In this document: piece by piece, positions 57,642-64,000 of the stretch
How the letters are laid out: the number at the start of each line of letters is the position of its first letter
How positions within the stretch are numbered: the stretch's first letter is position 1
Source: Nocardia concava NBRC 100430
GTDB taxonomy: Bacteria; Actinomycetota; Actinomycetes; Mycobacteriales; Mycobacteriaceae
NCBI RefSeq assembly: GCF_000308815.1
Contig: NZ_BAFX01000123.1
Location: 48,406 to 112,405 of the forward strand
DNA length: 64,000 nt
Direction of reading: 5' to 3'
Program-made: the position numbers and the translations under genes
Notes under the pieces: model-generated
Database searches by the model: none
What the model was told of the DNA's origin: nothing
What the model saw: the letters and a program-made list of their open reading frames with translations, nothing else

Positions 57642-57682
57642 TACCCATGGGGGGTATGTTTCTGGATGTCGGGGATACCCCC
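57642..57682. promoter_or_regulatory. RicR/CsoR-type copper operator boxes
   Basis: TACCC-ATGGG-GGGTA at 57642-57656 fits the TACCC-N5-GGGTA palindrome of mycobacterial copper repressors, and GGGGATACCCCC at 57671-57682 is a second half-site cluster. Both precede a -10-like GTATAAAT and the copZ start by 53-93 bp. Copper-relieved repression is inferred. Confidence 0.7.
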
Positions 57683-57734
57683 ACACCGTATAAATCAAAA
57701 CCGTAATCGGATCAACGAACACGAGGAGACCGCC

Positions 57735-57941
57735 ATGGCCACCAGCACCTACACCGTCACCGGCATGACCTGCGGCCACTGCGTCGGTTCGGTGCAGAAG
57801 GAGATCGGCAAGATCGACGGTGTCACCAGCGTGGATGTGGATCTCGCGTCCGGCCGGGTGCAGGTCGAGTCCGCCGCCCCGCTCGCCGATGCCGATGTGA
57901 TCGCCGCCGTCGACGAGGCCGGATATGAGGTGGCGGTGTGA
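57735..57941 (+). CDS. copZ: copper chaperone CopZ-like (HMA domain)
   Basis: A 68-residue single heavy-metal-associated domain. The metal site is GMTCGHCVGSVQ with CxxC, followed by the beta-alpha-beta pattern VTSVDVDLASGRVQVES and VIAAVDEAGYEVAV. It would carry Cu(I) to the ATPase encoded two genes downstream. ATG 57735 follows GAGGAG. Its TGA overlaps the next start as GTGA. Confidence 0.94.
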   Translation: MATSTYTVTGMTCGHCVGSVQKEIGKIDGVTSVDVDLASGRVQVESAAPLADADVIAAVDEAGYEVAV

Positions 57942-58828
57942 ACGACCGACTCAAGTTCGCCGCCTTCGGCGTCGGACTGGTCGTCTTGTTCGGAGCCGCG
58001 CTCGGAGTAGGTGCCCTGGTCGGGGACCGCTCCGGCGCGGCCCCGGCCGGGGCCGATCACAGCGAGCATCAGGCGGCCGCGCCGACGGGGTTGCAGGCCA
58101 GTGAATCCGGCTACACCCTCGGCGACATCACCGCCCCCGTCACACCGAATCAGCAAGGCGCACTGCAGTTCCGGATCACCGGACCGCAGGGGACCCTCAC
58201 CCAGTACAACAACCTCCACGAGCAGGATCTGCACCTGATAGTGGTCCGCTCCGACGCCAGCCAGTTCCGGCACGTGCACCCGAAGCGGGCCGCCGACGGC
58301 ACCTGGTCCATCGACTGGAAGTGGGCCGAACCCGGCAGCTACCGCGTGTTCGCCGACTTCTCCCCTACCGGCGGGCCCGGCGAGCTGGTCCTGAGCCGCA
58401 CCTTCGCGGTCGCGGGCAATGTGACCGACAAGCCGCTGCCTCCGGTGTCCAAGACCGCCGACGTCGACGGCTACCGGGTCACCCTCGCCGGTGACCTGAC
58501 CACCGCGGGCAGTGAACTCACCTTCACCGTCACCCGCGACGGCAAGCCGGTGACCGATCTGCAGCCCTACCTGGGCGCGTACGCTCACCTGGTAGCGCTG
58601 CGGGCCACGGACCTGGCCTACCTGCACGTCCATCCCGAGGGCGAGGTCGGCAAGACCGCACCCGGCCCGAATGTCGTCTTCGCCGCGCAAGCGCCGAGCG
58701 ACGGCGACTACCGCCTGTACCTCGACTTCGAGCACGGCGGCGCGGTTCACACCGCGGAATTCACGAATACGACCACCGCCGCATCCGATTCGAATGCGCC
58801 CGCCCACCACGAAGGAGGTCACTCATGA
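57938..58828 (+). CDS. membrane-anchored His-rich exported protein of the copper operon
   Basis: A 296-residue protein with one N-terminal membrane helix (FAAFGVGLVVLFGAALGVGA) and an extracytoplasmic domain. Histidines cluster in DHSEHQAAAP, LHEQDLHLIV, QFRHVHPKRA, AYLHVHPEGEVG and C-terminal HHEGGHS, suggesting metal binding. Two similar beta-rich halves (residues 60-160 and 165-275), each with an HVHP motif, look like a duplicated cupredoxin-like or FixG-like sandwich. It is coupled to copZ upstream and to copA downstream by 4-bp overlaps. A role as periplasmic copper binder or acceptor is inferred; I do not recognise a named family. Confidence 0.82.
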   Translation: MNDRLKFAAFGVGLVVLFGAALGVGALVGDRSGAAPAGADHSEHQAAAPTGLQASESGYTLGDITAPVTPNQQGALQFRITGPQGTLTQYNNLHEQDLHLIVVRSDASQFRHVHPKRAADGTWSIDWKWAEPGSYRVFADFSPTGGPGELVLSRTFAVAGNVTDKPLPPVSKTADVDGYRVTLAGDLTTAGSELTFTVTRDGKPVTDLQPYLGAYAHLVALRATDLAYLHVHPEGEVGKTAPGPNVVFAAQAPSDGDYRLYLDFEHGGAVHTAEFTNTTTAASDSNAPAHHEGGHS

Positions 58829-61086
58829 GCGCCGCTGTCGGTGTTGGAAACAATCCAGCACCCGAGCGTTCGATCGAACTCGATATCGGTGGGATGACCT
58901 GCGCTTCCTGCGCGGCGCGAATCGAGAAGAAGCTCAACCGGATCGACGGTGTCACCGCCTCGGTCAACTACGCCACCGAGAAGGCGAAGGTCAGTTTCCC
59001 GGAGTCGGTGACGACGGACGATCTGATCGCCAAGGTGGTCGATACCGGCTACACCGCGGCCGTGCACCACAACGAGCCCGTGAAAACCGAGTCCGCCGAG
59101 GGTGATTCGGCTCCCTCGGCCGCTGATCTGCTGCGCCACAAGCTGTACGTGACGCTGGCGCTGGCCGTGCCCGTGGTCGCCATGGGCATGTTCCCGGTCT
59201 TCCAGTTCACCAACTGGCAGTGGCTGTCGCTGACCCTGACCGCGCCCATCGTGGTGTGGAGCGCGTCCCAATTCCACCGGGCCGCCTGGGTGAACGCCAA
59301 GCACGGCGCGGCCACCATGGACACGTTGATCTCGCTGGGCACGCTGGCGGCGTTCGGTTGGTCGGTGTACGCGCTGTTCTGGGGCAATGCGGGCATGCCC
59401 GGCATGAAGCACCCGTTCAGTTTCGCCATCGAGCGCGGTGATTCGTCCTCGGCGCTGTACTTCGAGGTCGCGGCGACCCTGGTCACGGCGATCCTGGCGG
59501 GCCGCTACTTCGAGGTCCGTTCCAAGGAGAAGGCCGGATCGGCGCTGCGTGCCCTGCTGGAGCTCGGTGCCAAGGATGTCGCGGTGCTGCGCGACGGCGT
59601 CGAAACCCGCATTCCCGTGGGTGAATTGCGGGTGGGCGAGGAATTCCTGGTCCGGCCCGGCGAGAAGGTCGCCACCGACGGTGTTGTGGTGAGCGGTAGT
59701 TCGGCGCTCGACATGAGCATGCTGACCGGTGAATCGGTGCCGGTCGAGGTGGGTCCCGACGATCAGGTGGTCGGCGCGACCGTGAACGCGGGCGGTCTGC
59801 TGACCGTGCGCGCCACCCGGGTCGGCGCGGATACCCAACTGGCGCAGATGGCTTCGCTGGTGGAGGAGGCGCAGAACGGCAAAGCGCCCGTGCAGCGGCT
59901 GGCTGATCAGGTGGCGGGCATCTTCGTCCCGATCGTCATCGCCATCGCCGTTGCGGCCCTGGGCTTCTGGCTCGGCACCGGCGCGGCCGTCGCCACCGCC
60001 TTCGGCGCGGCCGTCGCGGTGCTGATCATCGCCTGCCCGTGCGCCCTCGGATTGGCCACTCCCACCGCACTTCTGGTGGGCACCGGTCGCGGCGCGCAGC
60101 TGGGCATCCTGATCAAGGGCCCGCAGGTGCTGGAGTCGACCCGGCGCATCGACACCGTCGTGCTGGACAAGACCGGCACGGTCACCACCGGCAAGATGAC
60201 TCTGGCCGAGGCGATTCCGGCCGCCGGCGTGGATGCCGACGAGCTGCTGTCGGTGGCCGCGGCCGTCGAACACGGCTCCGAGCACCCGGTCGCCAAGGCC
60301 GTGGTGAACGGCGCGGCCGAGCGCGGACTCGACACCGAGAAGGTGGAGCAGTTCGTCAGCCACGGCGGCAAGGGCGTGCAGGGTCTGGTCGGTGAGCGCG
60401 CGGTCGTCATCGGACGCACCGAGTTGCTGGAGGATTGGTCCATCACGCTGCCGGAGTCCTTGGCGGACGCCAAGCTTCGTGCCGAGCAGGCGGGCAAGAC
60501 CGCCATCGTGGTGGCGTGGGACGGGCAGGCGCGCGGCGTGCTGGTCATCGCCGACGCGGTGAAACCGACCAGCGCCCAGGCGATCTCGGAGATGAAGGCC
60601 CTGGGCCTGACTCCCGTGCTGCTCACCGGCGACAATGCCGCCACCGCCCGCACCGTGGCGGACCAGGTGGGCATCGACGAGGTCATCGCCGAGGTGCTGC
60701 CCAGCGACAAGCTGGACGTGGTGAAGCAGTTGCAGGACAAGGGCAAGGTCGTCGCCATGGTCGGCGACGGTGTCAACGACGCCGCCGCACTCGCCCAGGC
60801 CGATCTGGGTCTGGCCATGGGCACCGGCACCGATGTCGCCATCCAGGCCGCCGACATCACCCTGGTCCGCGACGACCTGCGTGCGGTTCCCACCTCGATC
60901 AAGCTGTCCCGGGCCACCCTGCGCACCATCAAGGGCAATCTGTTCTGGGCCTTCGGCTACAACGTGGCAGCCATCCCGCTGGCCGCCGCCGGGCTGCTGA
61001 ACCCCATGCTCGCCGGTGCCGCGATGGCGTTGTCCAGCGTGTTCGTGGTCAGCAACAGCCTGCGCCTGCGCGGGTTCAAGGGATGA
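58825..61086 (+). CDS. copA: Cu(I)-exporting P1B-type ATPase
   Basis: Copper efflux pump of 753 residues. One N-terminal HMA domain with GMTCASC at 23-29, transmembrane helices, the TGES actuator motif (MLTGESVPVEVG), CPC at 404-406 (IIACPCALGLATPTALL), phosphorylated Asp 448 in DKTGTVTTGK, HP motif in GSEHPVAKAV, TGDNAATA, and GDGVNDAAALAQADLGLAMG hinge. CPC with the downstream YN and MSS-type motifs (GYNVAAIPLAAAG, ALSSVFVVSNSLRL) indicates class P1B-1, Cu(I). ATG 58825 overlaps the previous stop. Confidence 0.96.
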   Translation: MSAAVGVGNNPAPERSIELDIGGMTCASCAARIEKKLNRIDGVTASVNYATEKAKVSFPESVTTDDLIAKVVDTGYTAAVHHNEPVKTESAEGDSAPSAADLLRHKLYVTLALAVPVVAMGMFPVFQFTNWQWLSLTLTAPIVVWSASQFHRAAWVNAKHGAATMDTLISLGTLAAFGWSVYALFWGNAGMPGMKHPFSFAIERGDSSSALYFEVAATLVTAILAGRYFEVRSKEKAGSALRALLELGAKDVAVLRDGVETRIPVGELRVGEEFLVRPGEKVATDGVVVSGSSALDMSMLTGESVPVEVGPDDQVVGATVNAGGLLTVRATRVGADTQLAQMASLVEEAQNGKAPVQRLADQVAGIFVPIVIAIAVAALGFWLGTGAAVATAFGAAVAVLIIACPCALGLATPTALLVGTGRGAQLGILIKGPQVLESTRRIDTVVLDKTGTVTTGKMTLAEAIPAAGVDADELLSVAAAVEHGSEHPVAKAVVNGAAERGLDTEKVEQFVSHGGKGVQGLVGERAVVIGRTELLEDWSITLPESLADAKLRAEQAGKTAIVVAWDGQARGVLVIADAVKPTSAQAISEMKALGLTPVLLTGDNAATARTVADQVGIDEVIAEVLPSDKLDVVKQLQDKGKVVAMVGDGVNDAAALAQADLGLAMGTGTDVAIQAADITLVRDDLRAVPTSIKLSRATLRTIKGNLFWAFGYNVAAIPLAAAGLLNPMLAGAAMALSSVFVVSNSLRLRGFKG

Positions 61087-61105
61087 CGGAAAACGATCAC
61101 CGCGG

Positions 61106-61173
61106 AAGGGCCGCCCGAGTCATCGCGACTGGGCGGCCTTCTCTTTGCGCGCCCGCGCATCGAACGCGGGCGC
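61106..61173 (+). terminator. double terminator after copA
   Basis: Two hairpins in series. GGCCGCCC-G-AGTC/GACT-GGGCGGCC within 61108-61138 followed by TTCTCTTT, then GCGCCCGCG/CGCGGGCGC at 61149-61173. The first has the features of an intrinsic terminator. Confidence 0.8.
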
Positions 61174-61265
61174 GAGGTAGTGCGCGCCACCATCGAGCGA
61201 TCGGCGGCGACGGCATCGTGTTGAATGGCTGGTGACCACCGCCGTCGCCCCTCGGAGGAGACCCG

Positions 61266-61766
61266 TTGACCACCATCGCCGAATACCTGGCCGCCGCCCA
61301 GATCCAGGCCGCGCCGGTCGACCCCGCGGCCCCCGGCGCGCCCAAGGTGGCGGTCGGCGTTCCCGAAGGCTGGCAGCAGGTTCCCCCCGGCATGTTCCCC
61401 GGCGCCTACGGCGTCTGGACCCAGCCTCCGGTCAACGGCTGGGCCGACAACGCCGTCCTCCTCGTCGCCACCTTCACCCCGCCCGTCGACGCCCGCGAAC
61501 TCCTCACCCACGCCTTCGCCGACGCCCGCCAACTCCCCGGCTGGCAAGACCTCGAAACCGACACCGAAGACTTCGAGGGCTACCCGTCCGCAGGCATCAC
61601 CGGCACCTACACGGTCGAACAGCTCACCCTCTGGGCCTACAACCGCTACATCATCGTCGACTCCGACAACGGCCAATACCTGGTCCAGCTCACCATCACC
61701 ACCCGCACCGACAGCGACGGCGCCGCCCCCACCACCCTCCTCCAGGGCCTGTCCATCTCCGCCTGA
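61266..61766 (+). CDS. LpqN/LpqT-domain protein without lipoprotein signal
   Basis: A 166-residue protein of the Lpp-LpqN family, whose mycobacterial members are lipoproteins. Family parts are VGVPEGWQQVPPGMFPGAYG, ADNAVLLVATFTPPVDAREL, and the strands around ITGTYTVEQLTLWAYNRYII and YLVQLTITTRTD. Here the protein begins directly with MTTIAEYLAAAQIQAAPVDP, with no signal peptide or lipobox, so it is predicted cytoplasmic unless exported otherwise. The start is TTG 61266 with GGAGGAG 5 bases before it. Family function involves binding acylated ligands, but this version is unassigned. Confidence 0.85.
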   Translation: MTTIAEYLAAAQIQAAPVDPAAPGAPKVAVGVPEGWQQVPPGMFPGAYGVWTQPPVNGWADNAVLLVATFTPPVDARELLTHAFADARQLPGWQDLETDTEDFEGYPSAGITGTYTVEQLTLWAYNRYIIVDSDNGQYLVQLTITTRTDSDGAAPTTLLQGLSISA

Positions 61767-61773
61767 CGCGAGA

Positions 61774-61965
61774 TCAGCGCACCCAAACCCCGCTGGCGAT
61801 AAAGCGGTCCCACTGCTCACCGGAAAACACGAGCGCGGGACCGCCGGGGTTCTTGGAGTCCCGAACACCAACCCCGGCACGCAGGAATGCGACCTCGACG
61901 CAGTCCTTACCTCCGGCGCTACGGCTGCTCTTGAACCAATTGGCCTGGGACAGATCGTCTTTCAT
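61774..61965 (-). CDS. DUF397 protein (partner of upstream HTH regulator)
   Basis: A 63-residue DUF397 protein: WFKSSRSAGGKDCVEVAFL, VGVRDSKNPGGPALVFSGEQ, WDRFIASGVW are the family blocks. DUF397 proteins are nearly always encoded beside DUF5753-type HTH regulators in Streptomyces and Nocardia, where they control development or act antagonistically in pairs. The ATG overlaps the regulator stop as ATGA, so the two are coupled. Confidence 0.93.
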   Translation of the reverse strand: MKDDLSQANWFKSSRSAGGKDCVEVAFLRAGVGVRDSKNPGGPALVFSGEQWDRFIASGVWVR

Positions 61966-62834
61966 GGCGCGAACTCCTTAGCAAGTCGTCGAAGCATGTT
62001 CTTGCTGTCGGCCGCGTCGAGCGCGGCGGCGCGAATAGCCGTGTGCGCCTGCCGATACAGCTCCACACTTGTCGTCCCTTCAAGGTACAAGTCACCGGCG
62101 TAGCTCTCGACGTAAATAACAGTGGGCTCGACCGGCTCGCCATCCTCGTCCGTCTCGAAGTCCAGGATCGTGAACGGTCCCGGGGATACACCGAGCGGAA
62201 AACCCGCTGCCGCAGGCAGGATTTGAACCGTCACATTCGGCGGCAGCGCGGCCAGATGCCGCAGCTGCGCGGCCATGGTCTTCGGCCCTCCGACCACCCG
62301 GCGCAACGCGGCCTCGTCGATGACCAGGCGAGCTGTGGCGGGCTTTCGCTTGCGCAGAATCAGGGACTGCCGTCTCATCCGCAGTTGCACGCGGCGCTCC
62401 ACCTCGGTCGGCGACTCGTGCGTGAAATACGTGTGGTCGAGTGAGCGCGCATATTCCGGCGTCTGAAACAGACCGGACACCATGTCAGGTCGATAGATCG
62501 TCAGCCGCTCGGCCGCCGACTCCAATCCCACATAGACGTTGAATCCGGCGGGAATCAGATCCCCGTATTCGTGCCACCACGACTTCACATTGGCCTGCTG
62601 GGCAAGTCCTTTCAGCGGCTCGACGTAGTCGGGCGCGTCGTAAATTCGGCAGAGCTCCTCGATATCGCGCAGCTGGATGCGCTCGGTGGCCCCGGTTTCC
62701 AGCCGTTGCAGGCTGCCCGAGCTCCGTTCGGCGAGCTTGGCGGCCTGCACGATCGACAGCCCGCACTGCTGGCGCAGTTCTCTCAGATACCGCCCGAGCT
62801 GGCGGCGCGGCAGATTGCTGGAGCGATTCGACAT
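61962..62834 (-). CDS. XRE-type regulator with DUF5753 domain
   Basis: A 290-residue regulator. The N-terminal Cro/CI HTH spans RQLGRYLRELRQQCGLSIVQ, AAKLAERSSGSLQRLETGAT and ELCRIYDAPDY. The C-terminal DUF5753 domain carries SWWHEYGDLIPAGFNVYVGL, IYRPDMVSGLFQTPEYAR, LVIDEAALRRVVGGPKTMAA and QILPAAAGFPLGVSPGPFTI. This is the WhiJ/BldB-associated class. AGGAG directly abuts ATG 62840 but is 6 bases from ATG 62834, so the latter is the likely start. It forms an operon with the DUF397 gene; targets are unknown. Confidence 0.93.
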   Translation of the reverse strand: MSNRSSNLPRRQLGRYLRELRQQCGLSIVQAAKLAERSSGSLQRLETGATERIQLRDIEELCRIYDAPDYVEPLKGLAQQANVKSWWHEYGDLIPAGFNVYVGLESAAERLTIYRPDMVSGLFQTPEYARSLDHTYFTHESPTEVERRVQLRMRRQSLILRKRKPATARLVIDEAALRRVVGGPKTMAAQLRHLAALPPNVTVQILPAAAGFPLGVSPGPFTILDFETDEDGEPVEPTVIYVESYAGDLYLEGTTSVELYRQAHTAIRAAALDAADSKNMLRRLAKEFAP

Positions 62835-63051
62835 GACCATCTCCTGGCGTCGGCTCCGAAACCCGAATCAAGTTTGCTCCGAAATCGGGTGGCGTGCTGG
62901 GAAAACGCGCAGAAATCCTGCGCACGCAAGAAACTCGGTCCCCCGCACGCAATCGCTGATGTCCGATGAACCTCAGCCCGGCCCCCCAAACCTCCGAAAC
63001 CCCAGCGGGACCCGGGTACCTCTGACAACGCATTCTCGGGAGGAGACCGTA

Positions 63052-63294
63052 ATGCCTTGGGATATATGGGCTCTATTGATGATCGCGATCCTCTGCGGCA
63101 GCGTGATCCTCTGGTCGTGGTGGGGGTTCCACAACGAATCCCACCCCACCGACACCACCCATCTCCGCCTCTCCATCATCGGCGGCGGATACCTGGACGT
63201 TCCGCGCCAGAGCGGTTACCCGCCCGGCCGACATCGCCGAATGCCAACGCGCGCAGGACATCCGCACCATCTCGCCCGAAGGTCACCCGCATGA
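63052..63294 (+). CDS. small single-helix membrane protein
   Basis: About 80 residues starting at ATG 63052 behind GGGAGGAG. The N terminus is one transmembrane helix (WALLMIAILCGSVILWSWWG), followed by THLRLSIIGGGYLDVP. After about residue 48 the codon usage deteriorates in this frame while the +1 frame reads more naturally (around IAECQRAQDIRTISPEGHPH), so the C terminus may be frameshifted. As written, the stop overlaps the next start by ATGA. No family is recognised. Confidence 0.62.
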   Translation: MPWDIWALLMIAILCGSVILWSWWGFHNESHPTDTTHLRLSIIGGGYLDVPRQSGYPPGRHRRMPTRAGHPHHLARRSPA

Positions 63295-63515
63295 CCGCCG
63301 CCGAGGTAGCGGTCCTCTCCGCCCTCTCCCCCGATCACGCCCTCACCACCACCGAAATCCAACAGGCGTCCGCCCTAACCAGCTGGCGCACCAGAAACGC
63401 CGTGGCCCAACTCAACTCCCGCGGCCTCATCACCTCCACCCATCCCCCAGGCCGCTGGCGCCTCACCCCGCGAGGGCGCACCGCCCTCGCGGTGAAGGCT
63501 CCCCGCTTCCGGTGA
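63291..63515 (+). CDS. small winged-helix protein
   Basis: A 74-residue protein that is essentially a winged-helix DNA-binding domain: MTAAEVAVLSALSPDHALTT, then TEIQQASALTSWRTRNAVAQ, LNSRGLITSTHPPGRWRLTP and GRTALAVKAPRFR. The layout matches MarR/ArsR-type wings without a separate ligand domain. ATG 63291 overlaps the preceding stop, suggesting coupled synthesis with the small membrane protein. Target unknown. Confidence 0.75.
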   Translation: MTAAEVAVLSALSPDHALTTTEIQQASALTSWRTRNAVAQLNSRGLITSTHPPGRWRLTPRGRTALAVKAPRFR

Positions 63516-63523
63516 TATGGCTG

Positions 63524-63622
63524 GCGGGGTTGAATGGGCCTGAACCTACATTTTCACCGGCTTTTCGACAGAATCCTGTCGCCGCGAGCCGGTTTATGTA
63601 GCTCCAGGCCCATTCCCCCCGC
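63524..63622. repeat. 99-bp near-palindrome forming a long interrupted hairpin
   Basis: Nested paired arms, outside to inside: GCGGGG (63524-63529)/CCCCGC (63617-63622), GAATGGGCCTG (63532-63542)/(63605-63615), CTACAT (63546-63551)/(63596-63601), ACCGGCT (63556-63562)/(63587-63593), CGACAG (63566-63571)/(63576-63581), with a 4-base loop. That is 36 bp of pairing with small asymmetric internal loops. It starts 9 bp after the winged-helix stop. It could be a terminator, a structured small RNA or a non-autonomous palindromic mobile element. Confidence 0.8.
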
Positions 63623-63723
63623 GCCGCCGTCCCATCACCCTGCGCAGCCGCACCCCCCTCGCCGGGAAGTCCCCTCTTCCGCAGACCACCCAATCAAGAT
63701 GCGCGCGGACACAGGCTGGCGCG

Positions 63724-63887
63724 ATGTTCGAGTACCACGGATGGGTGTCGTTGCGGGCGACCGCCGCGGCGGTCGATGACGAGCCGGAGCTACGGCTCGG
63801 TGAGATGGAGGCGTCGTCACGGAGCAGGCCGACACGCTGCTGTCGCCGGTCATCCCGACACTCGAGGACCCGGAACGCGGACGTTGA
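63724..63887 (+). pseudogene. Imm7-like immunity protein remnant
   Basis: ATG 63724 opens with MFEYHGWVSLRATAAAVDDE, the characteristic N terminus of Imm7-type immunity proteins, and keeps good codon bias for about 30 codons. After 63807 that frame loses bias, while a neighbouring frame reads VVTEQADTLLSPVIPTLEDP and stops at TGA 63885-63887. Imm7 proteins are normally about 120-140 residues, so this is at best a shortened, frameshifted relic. The family call rests on the N-terminal motif only. Confidence 0.4.
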
Positions 63888-63888
63888 G

Positions 63889-64000
63889 TCAGTCGGTGGC
63901 GGTGAGGGAGCGGTGGCGGCGCTGCTCCAGTTCGATGAATTCGTCGATCATGGCGGTATAGACGCGTTCGACGACTGTCGGTTCCACACCGTGCTGGAGC
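63889..64000 (-). CDS. C-terminal end of a chorismate-mutase-like (AroQ) protein, partial
   Basis: The minus strand entering from the right edge encodes 36 residues before a TGA at 63891-63889: it includes QHGVEPTVVERVYTAMIDEF and ends ELEQRRHRSLTATD. This resembles the last two helices of AroQ-type chorismate mutases or isochorismate-pyruvate lyases. The start lies beyond the window, so the family is tentative. Confidence 0.45.
   Translation of the reverse strand, partial: LQHGVEPTVVERVYTAMIDEFIELEQRRHRSLTATD

Overview
The window is high-GC actinobacterial chromosome and most likely comes from a Nocardia or a close mycolic-acid relative. The evidence is the GC-rich third codon positions, the frequent GTG/TTG starts, a complete ergothioneine set (egtA-E), LpqU- and LpqN-type proteins, HTH/DUF397 regulator pairs, and a backbone that matches the Mycobacterium tuberculosis Rv1009-Rv1026 neighbourhood. 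Species is inferred, not read from a marker gene.

Backbone genes. On the minus strand at 5.7-10.1 kb lie lpqU-like, eno, ftsB/divIC-like, DUF501 and ppx/gppA (read right to left). At 25.9-32.6 kb lie a TetR, mfd and mazG. At 32.9-35.5 kb are tRNA-Gln(UUG), glmU and prs. At 43.3-46.2 kb are a Pks16-like acyl-AMP ligase, pth and rplY. At 54.8-57.6 kb are an ABC-F ATPase and ispE. In mycobacteria these are nearly contiguous; here they are separated by accessory blocks.

Accessory blocks. (1) 0-5.5 kb: the 3' part of a large LuxR-type ATPase regulator, an alpha/beta hydrolase plus SnoaL-like pair, and a POT peptide transporter. (2) 10.2-16.8 kb: a five-gene operon behind a strong IdeR/DtxR-like iron box. 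It encodes a VioC-like 2-oxoglutarate oxygenase, an SbnB-like dehydrogenase, a type III-fold PLP decarboxylase, an SbnA-like PLP synthase with an unusual C-terminal extension, and a MATE exporter. This looks like an iron-controlled diaminopropionate-type pathway without any visible NRPS or NIS synthetase, and is the best candidate for an undescribed system. (3) 16.9-25.9 kb: a class III-type phosphodiesterase, M3 peptidase, small secreted protein, Stealth-type sugar-phosphate transferase, flavin-split-barrel protein, TerD, a frameshifted thiamine-binding-family gene, a Fic protein and a membrane protein with a possible immunity-like tail. (4) 35.6-43.2 kb: small envelope/acidic proteins, DUF2461, then egtD-C-B-A with egtE divergent. 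(5) 46.2-54.7 kb: two related secreted proteins, a PlsC acyltransferase divergent from a TetR over two perfect palindromes, RF3, a SnoaL protein, and a mirrored pair of Abi-alpha-like proteins flanking a DUF445 membrane protein. (6) 57.6-61.1 kb: a copper operon (CopZ, His-rich anchored protein, CopA) behind copper-type operator boxes. (7) 61.2-64 kb: an LpqN-domain protein, an HTH/DUF397 pair, two small genes, a long structured palindrome, an Imm7-like remnant and the 3' end of a chorismate-mutase-like gene.

Many genes are translationally coupled by ATGA/GTGA overlaps (ftsB/DUF501, mfd/mazG, glmU/prs, egtA/B/C/D, the iron operon, the copper operon), and convergent pairs are often separated by strong hairpin terminators.
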